A stretch of 55,016 bases of DNA from Pumilibacter intestinalis. GTDB lineage: Bacteria > Bacillota > Clostridia > Christensenellales > Pumilibacteraceae. The stretch lies in assembly GCF_943193005.1 (NCBI RefSeq), contig NZ_CALPCH010000016.1:1-55016 (forward strand). The letters are read 5' to 3'. Under the pieces are notes generated by a model that had not been told where the DNA came from, did not search any database, and saw only the letters and a list, made by a program, of their open reading frames with translations. The position numbers were made by a program, and so were the translations under genes. This document shows, in pieces, positions 49,350-55,016 of this stretch; within the stretch, counting starts at the first letter, position 1; every line of letters starts with the position of its first letter.

Positions 49350-49467
49350 TAAACTCAAGTGCGAAATCGCCAATGCGATTGTGATGCAACTTTGGGTAAA
49401 AAACCTTATTTCCACCGAAGAAAAAGATAAAATTATAGAAAAAAACAAATCAAGTTTTAATTGCTGA
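49336..49467 (+). CDS. SHOCT-like 43-residue protein
   Basis: ATG 49336 to TGA 49467 encodes MERSNKLKCEIANAIVMQLW and then VKNLISTEEKDKIIEKNKSS. This helical pattern resembles the short SHOCT-like proteins often found just upstream of large serine recombinases. It overlaps the holin 3' end in another frame. RBS GGATGG is modest. Confidence 0.6.
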   Translation: MERSNKLKCEIANAIVMQLWVKNLISTEEKDKIIEKNKSSFNC

Positions 49468-49477
49468 TTTCGGAGCG

Positions 49478-49513
49478 TTTCGCTGGACTATTTGAAATGA
49501 GCACGGTATTGTT
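49478..49513 (+). promoter_or_regulatory. Repeated phage promoter element 7
   Basis: TTTCGC, TGGACT, 17 bases ending GCACGG, TATTGT. It lies 98 bases before the first serine recombinase ATG, so the 5' UTR would be long. Confidence 0.75.
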
Positions 49514-49611
49514 TGTCCTGCCCGCAATGGGTGGGACAAATTTTTTTACGCAAATCAAGTCCTCTCATAAGGGTAAATCAAGAAAATTAAAAGTCTAAAA
49601 AGGAGGTAAAA

Positions 49612-51102
49612 ATGGACAAGAAAAAAGCCGCTGCTTATGCACGAGTTTCGACGAATGGTAAAATGCAGGCGCATAGTTATGAGTTCCAAAGCAGATATTG
49701 GAACGAACGACTGTCGAATGATGAAACCTATGAATATGTCGGATTATTTGCGGATAAGGGTATCAGCGGTAAATTTGCAAATCGAAGACCACAATTCATG
49801 GCACTTATGGATGCTTGCAAGAAAGGCGAAGTGGATGTGGTATTCACAAAGTCGGTTCAGCGATTTGCCCGTAATACGGAGGAAATGCTGACGATAGTAA
49901 GGGAACTGCGAGAAATCGGCATAGCGGTTATTTTTGAGAAAGAAAACATCAATACGCTTAATCCCGACAGCGAAATATTCCTTACGATAGCCGCAGCAGT
50001 AGCCGAAGACGATCTTGTAAGATACAGCGACAACGTATCGTGGTCAATACAAGATAGATTCCAAAGAGGCGAATGCATTATCGGACCACGGTTATACGGT
50101 TACGAGGTGGCAAAGGCTACGATTACAACCATTAATCCCGAAGAGGCAAAAGTGGTTAAAGAAATTTTTGAGAGATATGCTACGGGCAAGAGCAGTTCAA
50201 GGGAAATAGCGGCTTGGCTAAATGAACGAGGTATCCCTGCGGCTTTAGGAGGTAAATGGGCAGATAACCAAATTCGCGCCATGTTACGAAATGAAAAGTA
50301 CAAGGGCGATATGCTGTTGCAAAAAACCTTTCTTGAAAACGGGATGAAGAAAACCAACCGAGGCGAGAAAGACTGCTACTATGTAGAAAACAGCCATGAG
50401 CCGATAGTGGACAGAGAACTGTGGGAGAAAGTGCAGACGATAATGGATGCACGGACGAACAAAAAATTACAAGGGCAGGTCACAAAGTTATATCCGTTTA
50501 CGGGAATGATTATATGTGGCGAGTGCGGACATAAATATACGCATAAGGTTAATAACAGCGGTTTGATATGGCAGGCAAATTTTTGGAAATGCCATAATTC
50601 GATAACACACGGTGTCAAGGTCTGCGGAAATTCGGGGATTAAAGAGTCTGTCATTAACGACTTATTTGTAGAGTGCTACAACGAATTTATAAAAGGCGGA
50701 TACAAAACCAACGAAGGCGAAGAGGGGCGATTGCAAGCAACCCTCGATAACCTTTATAAAGAAGAAAACGAACTGACGATGCTGTCGATTCGTGGGCTTA
50801 TAAATCAAAGGCAATACGAAAATGAAAGGCAAGCACTATTGAGCGAAATCCGTGCGACGCAACAAAAACTGCAAGATATCCGATACTGTCACTTGCAAGC
50901 AACCGATTTCAAAGCAATAGAAACATTCGATGAAGAAAAACTGCATAGGTTTGTCCGAAAGGTCATCATCCATAGGTGGGTGGTGACCTTTGAATTTTAT
51001 AACGGAGTGCAGATATCACGAACCTACACTAACGGACAGCCCGGCAATATCAAAGATTGGAAACTAAAACAAAAAGCAAGGAGGGAACTCGCAAATGGCT
51101 GA
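49612..51102 (+). CDS. Large serine recombinase 1
   Basis: A 496-residue site-specific recombinase. The catalytic Ser is in AAYARVSTNG near residue 12. The catalytic Arg block is VFTKSVQRFARN near 84. A recombinase domain follows, with RNEKYKGDMLLQKTF near 227, then a zinc ribbon (IICGECGHKYTHK and WKCHNSITHGVKVCGNSGIK) and a coiled coil (ENELTMLSIRGLINQRQYEN). It is probably the integrase/excisionase of the prophage. AGGAGG precedes ATG 49612. Its last eight bases overlap recombinase 2. Confidence 0.95.
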   Translation: MDKKKAAAYARVSTNGKMQAHSYEFQSRYWNERLSNDETYEYVGLFADKGISGKFANRRPQFMALMDACKKGEVDVVFTKSVQRFARNTEEMLTIVRELREIGIAVIFEKENINTLNPDSEIFLTIAAAVAEDDLVRYSDNVSWSIQDRFQRGECIIGPRLYGYEVAKATITTINPEEAKVVKEIFERYATGKSSSREIAAWLNERGIPAALGGKWADNQIRAMLRNEKYKGDMLLQKTFLENGMKKTNRGEKDCYYVENSHEPIVDRELWEKVQTIMDARTNKKLQGQVTKLYPFTGMIICGECGHKYTHKVNNSGLIWQANFWKCHNSITHGVKVCGNSGIKESVINDLFVECYNEFIKGGYKTNEGEEGRLQATLDNLYKEENELTMLSIRGLINQRQYENERQALLSEIRATQQKLQDIRYCHLQATDFKAIETFDEEKLHRFVRKVIIHRWVVTFEFYNGVQISRTYTNGQPGNIKDWKLKQKARRELANG

Positions 51103-52711
51103 AACGCAAAAACAAAGGGTAGTACGAACGATACCTGCATCGTTTATACGGACAACTGCGGCTAATCTGTTACTTTTAATAAAGGTCGCCGCTTATGCTC
51201 GTGTCAGCACAAAGAAGGATGAGCAAGAAGACAGTTACGAAAGGCAGGTCGCACACTATACGAAATACATTAAAAATCACGAAGGGTGGCAATTCGTAGA
51301 TGTTTATGCCGACGAAGGTATAACGGGAACGAGAGCCGATAAAAGAGCAGATTTTCAGCGTATGATGGAAGACTGCCGAAAAGGGTTGATCAATAAAATT
51401 TTAGTCAAGTCGATAGCGAGGTTTGCACGAAACACCGTTGATGCATTAAACTCGATACGGGAACTCAAGGAACTCGGAATCAGCGTGTACTTTGAAAACG
51501 AAAACATTGATACGCTGTCGCCCGGCGGCGAAGTTTTAATAACGATACTTGCGGCTATGGCAGAGCAAGAGTCGAGAACAATATCGACAAACATCAAATG
51601 GGCATATCAAAAGAAATTCCAAAACGGCGACATACAAGTAAACTACAAACGATTCCTCGGCTACACACGGGACAAAGAACATAACTTTGTTATAGTCCCT
51701 GAACAAGCGGTAACCGTGCAAAGAATTTATAGAGAATACTTATACGGTTATTCGTCAGCAACCATAGCAAAGCACTTGACGGAAGAAGGGATACCGTCGC
51801 CATCGAATAAGCCGAAATGGTATCCATCGGTTATATTAAGCATACTGCGAAACGAAAAATACTACGGTGGCTTAATATGCGGAAAGACGTTCAAACCCGA
51901 TGTATTAAGCAAAAAGCGCTATAAGAACGAGGGGCAAGTAGAACGATACTACATTGAAAACAGTCACCCTGCAATCGTCAGCAAAGAAGAGTTCGATATG
52001 GTGCAAGCTGAAATGCAGAGACGCGGAGATATCAGAGGACATTCGGAGAGCAATCAAGGGCGATACAGTAGCAAATATCCATTCAGCAAAAAGATAGTAT
52101 GCGGTGTCTGCGGTACATTTTATCGCCGACACGCACAATACATAAGAGGGGAATATGCGCCGACATGGGTGTGTGCAACGCATAAACTTGAAGGGAGCGA
52201 AAAGTGCAGTCAAACCTACTTGAAAGAGAGTGAGATAGAGGGAGCGTTCCTTGAAATGATAAAAACCCTTGTGGGCGATTTTCAAGCGGTTAAAACGGTC
52301 TTACGAGAGAATATAATAACATCACTCGACGACTCGGTTGCCGAGGAGCTTGACGCAACTCTGGGAGTCATAGAGCAATGTCAAGAAGAGATGCTTGCCG
52401 TCGTAAGAGCAAAGCGAGCAGGCGAGCTGACAGACGCAGAATACAACAAGCGTGGCGGAGAAATTGAAATAAGAATAAACGAGCTGACTCGGATACGAGA
52501 AGGACTTGAGCAAAAGTCGCACGCAGCAAAAATGACAAGAAAACGAGTGGATGAGATAATCGAACTAATAGAGAGCATGGACATCGCAAACAAGTTCGAC
52601 GGAGAGATATTCAAAAACATAGTAGACACGGTAGTGGTCAGAAATAATTATACATTAGACTTCCATCTCAAGGTAGGAGTGACGGAAAGCGTGACGATAG
52701 TACGCCATTAA
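51095..52711 (+). CDS. Large serine recombinase 2
   Basis: A 538-residue recombinase. A 30-residue N-terminal extension precedes catalytic AAYARVSTKKDEQEDSYERQ near 34. The Arg block is ILVKSIARFARNTVDALNSI near 103. The recombinase domain, zinc ribbon (VCGVCGTFYRRH, WVCATHKLEGSEKC) and a long coiled coil follow. It is translated from an ATG inside the first recombinase gene, so the two are probably made together. They may act as a heteromeric pair. The terminator at 52718 follows directly. Confidence 0.95.
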   Translation: MAETQKQRVVRTIPASFIRTTAANLLLLIKVAAYARVSTKKDEQEDSYERQVAHYTKYIKNHEGWQFVDVYADEGITGTRADKRADFQRMMEDCRKGLINKILVKSIARFARNTVDALNSIRELKELGISVYFENENIDTLSPGGEVLITILAAMAEQESRTISTNIKWAYQKKFQNGDIQVNYKRFLGYTRDKEHNFVIVPEQAVTVQRIYREYLYGYSSATIAKHLTEEGIPSPSNKPKWYPSVILSILRNEKYYGGLICGKTFKPDVLSKKRYKNEGQVERYYIENSHPAIVSKEEFDMVQAEMQRRGDIRGHSESNQGRYSSKYPFSKKIVCGVCGTFYRRHAQYIRGEYAPTWVCATHKLEGSEKCSQTYLKESEIEGAFLEMIKTLVGDFQAVKTVLRENIITSLDDSVAEELDATLGVIEQCQEEMLAVVRAKRAGELTDAEYNKRGGEIEIRINELTRIREGLEQKSHAAKMTRKRVDEIIELIESMDIANKFDGEIFKNIVDTVVVRNNYTLDFHLKVGVTESVTIVRH

Positions 52712-52717
52712 GGAAAA

Positions 52718-52757
52718 GCGCTGACTGCGGAGTAAAATCCGTGGTCGGCTTTTTTTA
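52718..52757 (+). terminator. Terminator after the recombinase pair
   Basis: GCTGAC with GTCGGC, a symmetric TG/TG internal loop, CGGA with TCCG, and seven T. Confidence 0.85.
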
Positions 52758-52774
52758 TTTGGGTTATAGAATGG

Positions 52775-52803
52775 TTGAAAAAACTTGTGCGAAGTGTTAT
52801 AAT
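52775..52803 (+). promoter_or_regulatory. SigA-type promoter of the TIR gene
   Basis: TTGAAA, a 17-base spacer and TATAAT, 31 bases before ATG 52835. It is a housekeeping-type promoter, unlike the repeated phage element. Confidence 0.8.
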
Positions 52804-52834
52804 ATCTATAAAATAAAAATATTTTGGACAAACA

Positions 52835-53893
52835 ATGATAAATCCTTTAGAAGAGAAAATCCTTCGGTATCTTATTGAGAATCATAAAGAAGGTAAATAT
52901 ACAGGTATAAGATTTGAAGATGAAAGCCTTGCGGATATTTGCATGGCGGTTAAATCATTGTCGAGAAAAGGCTTGGTAAAGGAGTATTGTACTACATTAT
53001 CGGCATCTGCACTTTTAACGCCTGATGGTAGATATTATTTTGAGATGAAAGAAAATAATAAAACAAAGAACAACAATGAAGGGTTTTATCAAGTTCTTAT
53101 AATTACAAATAAAAATGAAAAGGTAACGGAAGTTGACATAAATGATAGCAATGAAGTTTTCGAAAGAATCCTTATACCATATTTATCGGAACAGGAATTT
53201 TATGTTAATGGATTTGTGTTGCGTAAAGATAAAATTAGTAGACTGAAAATAGGAATAACTGAAAAATCCGCTGACAAATTAGCTGCACATGAAAATGAAA
53301 CAATGCCTCAAGGTATTTTGATGTTTGTCTCGGCAAGCGATATTGTAGAATATAACAAATACACTAAAGATGTAACGTCTTCTATGATTGCAAAAGCAAA
53401 GCAAATCATTTTAGAGAATAATAAAAATTTGGGGAAGAATAAAAAAATGGATTATACGCAGGTATTTATTGTTCATGGCAGAGATAATGAATTAAAACAA
53501 GAGGTTGCACGATTTGTCGAGCGGTTTGGTATTAAACCAATTATTCTACATGAACAACCGAGTCAAGGAATGACTATAATTGAAAAGATTGAAGCGTATT
53601 CCAATGTTGGTTTTGGTATCGTTTTATATACTCCTTGTGATGTAGGATATAAAAAAAATCATGAATGCGACAAAATGGGGCGTGCCAGACAAAACGTTGT
53701 TTTCGAACACGGATTTTTAATAGGTAAGTTAGGAAGAAGTCATGTTTGTGCTTTAGTGAAAGAAGAAGTTGAAAAGCCCAATGATATTTCTGGTGTTGTT
53801 TATGTCAATTACGATGAGGCGGGGGCATGGAAATATGAGCTCGCAAAAGAATTGCGCAGTGCTGGATATGATGTGGATATGAATAAAATATAA
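52835..53893 (+). CDS. TIR-domain protein (CAP12/Pycsar-effector type)
   Basis: A 352-residue protein. Residues 1-75 look like a winged helix (LEEKILRYLIENHKEGKYTG, ICMAVKSLSRKGLVKEYCTT). Residues 209-350 are a TIR-like nucleotide-binding domain of the PF10137 type: VFIVHGRDNELKQEVARFVE, IILHEQPSQGMTIIEKIEAY, VGFGIVLYTPCDVGYKK, RARQNVVFEHGFLIGKLGR and the end GAWKYELAKELRSAGYDVD. The Glu in IIEKIEAY fits the catalytic Glu of NADase TIRs. Such proteins act as NAD-depleting effectors in phage defence. No cyclase gene is visible nearby. The composition is AT-rich and unlike the prophage. Confidence 0.85.
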   Translation: MINPLEEKILRYLIENHKEGKYTGIRFEDESLADICMAVKSLSRKGLVKEYCTTLSASALLTPDGRYYFEMKENNKTKNNNEGFYQVLIITNKNEKVTEVDINDSNEVFERILIPYLSEQEFYVNGFVLRKDKISRLKIGITEKSADKLAAHENETMPQGILMFVSASDIVEYNKYTKDVTSSMIAKAKQIILENNKNLGKNKKMDYTQVFIVHGRDNELKQEVARFVERFGIKPIILHEQPSQGMTIIEKIEAYSNVGFGIVLYTPCDVGYKKNHECDKMGRARQNVVFEHGFLIGKLGRSHVCALVKEEVEKPNDISGVVYVNYDEAGAWKYELAKELRSAGYDVDMNKI

Positions 53894-53930
53894 AAGACTT
53901 TTGTGGTTGTGCGCTATGGCTTTGAGGAAT
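53893..53930 (+). repeat. Imperfect direct repeat, left copy
   Basis: AAAGACTTTTGTGG, TGTGCGCTATGG and TTTGAGGAAT. It resembles 54675-54713 on the other side of the HNH gene. Confidence 0.45.
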
Positions 53931-53935
53931 CACTG

Positions 53936-54673
53936 ATGAAAAACATAATAAGGTTTGACGAACACGGCGATACCGTTTCATTTTATAAAGAAGGATGGAA
54001 TAGCATCGCTCAAATAGATAATATCCCAGAAATAGTCACTGTCGTAAAAGAAAATATGTGGAGTGATAATAATGGTTATCTTTATTGCGCCAAGCTGAAA
54101 AAATATTTACATAGATTAGTTGTTGAGTTTAAAGTCGGTGCGGAAAGGTTGCAAGAATTAACGAATAATGGCTTTGTTGTGGACCATTTAAACAACGACG
54201 AAAAGTATAATTGTTGCTTGGATAATTTGCATATTATCTCTTCCGATTTAAATATAGCAAAGGGACATACAGTAGATAAAGATATAGATGCATTGTGGCA
54301 GAAAGCAGGGATTGGCATTTATTTGTTAAAGAATAATGAATATCAAATAGCTGTTGGATTTAATGTGTCAGCTACTGTTCGATTAGGTAATTGCGAAAAA
54401 ATCATAAGTGATTTGTATTGGAATTTTGATAATTTCGATAAGTGTTATTTGGCTATTCAAACAATAATTTCAGCACTAAAAGGTCAATGCAATTTATATG
54501 CAGATCGTTTGCAAGCAACAAAATGGTGGTATAGAGAAGCAATAATTATGCCGCCAGAATATGCAAAGTTAGAGGGCCCACTAATAAAAATAGGCGATAA
54601 TTATGTGCTTAAAATAAATAATAAGCCGGGGCCGAAAATGGCGATAATTGATAAGCCTGCAAAGATTGAGTAG
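53936..54673 (+). CDS. HNH-endonuclease-like protein
   Basis: A 245-residue protein. The HNH-like core is YLHRLVVEFKVG near residue 57, then NGFVVDHLNNDEKYNCCLDN with LHIISSDLNIAKGH, the beta-beta-alpha nuclease pattern with D-H and the Asn-rich loop. The C-terminal 130 residues contain an AP2-like or unknown beta region (GIGIYLLKNNEYQIAVGFNV). ATG 53936 has GAGGA upstream; the GTG at 53903 lacks an RBS. It is AT-rich like the TIR gene and may be a mobile nuclease or a defence partner. Confidence 0.7.
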   Translation: MKNIIRFDEHGDTVSFYKEGWNSIAQIDNIPEIVTVVKENMWSDNNGYLYCAKLKKYLHRLVVEFKVGAERLQELTNNGFVVDHLNNDEKYNCCLDNLHIISSDLNIAKGHTVDKDIDALWQKAGIGIYLLKNNEYQIAVGFNVSATVRLGNCEKIISDLYWNFDNFDKCYLAIQTIISALKGQCNLYADRLQATKWWYREAIIMPPEYAKLEGPLIKIGDNYVLKINNKPGPKMAIIDKPAKIE

Positions 54674-54674
54674 T

Positions 54675-54713
54675 TAAGACTTTTCGTAGTGGCACACTAT
54701 GATTTTTGAGCGA
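54675..54713 (+). repeat. Imperfect direct repeat, right copy
   Basis: AAGACTTTTCGTAGTGG, CACACTATGA and TTTTTGAGCGAT. A third partial copy, CTTTCGTAGTCTTGTGCC, follows at 54723-54740. Confidence 0.45.
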
Positions 54714-54746
54714 TATATATACCTTTCGTAGTCTTGTGCCAAGTGA

Positions 54747-54779
54747 AACCTAAATCGAACATCTCGGTTTAGGTTTTTT
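54747..54779 (+). terminator. Terminator after the HNH gene
   Basis: AACCTAAATCGA pairs with TCGGTTTAGGTT around a five-base loop, followed by T residues. Confidence 0.88.
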
Positions 54780-55016
54780 CTATGCTCTTTTGCTCGTGGA
54801 AATATATCGCATATAATGCCGTAAAATACGCTGTACGGCACGAAAACGGTTTTGGCGTGAGTTCATACAAAGTAAGCAAAGCGGACGGTTTATGCCGCGA
54901 AAGCCGCTTGACGTGAGAAAGGGGCGTGTTAGGCTATCGCGCCAAAGGCAAACCAAAACCCGACAGATTTTCAATCGGTCGGGTTGCGCGTTTCGCCCTT
55001 ATTTGCCTATACACAC
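54780..55016. other. Host-like DNA without a recognisable gene
   Basis: GC content rises to host level. A GCCGT/ACGGC hairpin lies at 54818-54839. A perfect stem AACCCGAC/GTCGGGTT with inner GATT/AATC lies at 54957-54985. On the minus strand the second is followed by TTTGG-type T-rich sequence, so it could terminate a minus-strand gene that lies beyond the window. No ORF here is credible. Confidence 0.5.
54957..54985 (-). terminator. Possible minus-strand terminator
   Basis: AACCCGAC pairs with GTCGGGTT, with GATT/AATC inside. Read on the minus strand it is followed by TTTTGG. It may end a host gene entering from the right. Confidence 0.5.

Overview
The window looks like the chromosome of an uncultured gut Clostridia-type Firmicute. 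The left 9.8 kb is ordinary host DNA. It holds murB, a PHP-domain phosphatase, whiA, a Crh-like HPr paralogue and dnaE, an order known from Firmicutes, followed by small accessory genes, a cyclophilin, a flavin reductase and tRNA-Ser(UGA). Host DNA is GC-rich and carries palindromic repeats that begin GTCATTGCGAG. The species assignment is inference from gene order and style only.

From about 9.85 to 15.2 kb lies an AT-richer island. It carries a ribosomal-protection tetracycline resistance gene with its complete attenuation leader (promoter, 7-codon leader peptide, competing hairpins, terminator). Downstream are a small coiled-coil protein, an NTF2-like protein, two GNAT acetyltransferases and a zinc-ribbon protein.

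From about 15.25 to 52.76 kb lies a nearly complete siphovirus-type prophage read entirely on the plus strand. First comes a structured intergenic RNA with two terminators. Then come replication genes: HTH protein, SNF2 helicase, Gp157-like protein, possible ssDNA-binding protein, DUF4406-like protein, CHC2 primase-helicase fusion and VRR-NUC. Next are an ArpU-like sigma-region-4 regulator and cos-type packaging genes (HNH, probable cos, TerS, TerL). After these come an HK97-type head, a tail with a -1 frameshifted assembly chaperone, tail-tip and receptor-binding proteins, a holin and a tandem pair of large serine recombinases. I found no convincing CI-like repressor and no endolysin.

The packaging module is split by cargo. 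Between TerS and TerL lie a C5-cytosine methyltransferase with seven repeats of one short motif in its target-recognition region, a PAPS-reductase-like protein joined in frame to a complete S-adenosylmethionine synthetase, two small proteins, and an amidoligase with a gamma-glutamylcyclotransferase. Between TerL and portal lie a ParB-methyltransferase fusion, small unknown genes and a degenerate serine recombinase. Seven copies of a 36-bp intergenic element (TGGRCT, 17 bp, TATTGT, with TTACGG just before TATTGT) each stand upstream of one of these cargo units or of the recombinases. Several units end in hairpin terminators. I read this as a phage-specific promoter network driving cargo genes, possibly read by the ArpU-like regulator. 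It is the strongest unexplained signal in the window.

The right edge (52.8 to 54.7 kb) is AT-rich and carries a TIR-domain protein of the CAP12/Pycsar-effector type and an HNH-like protein flanked by imperfect direct repeats. Host-like DNA follows.
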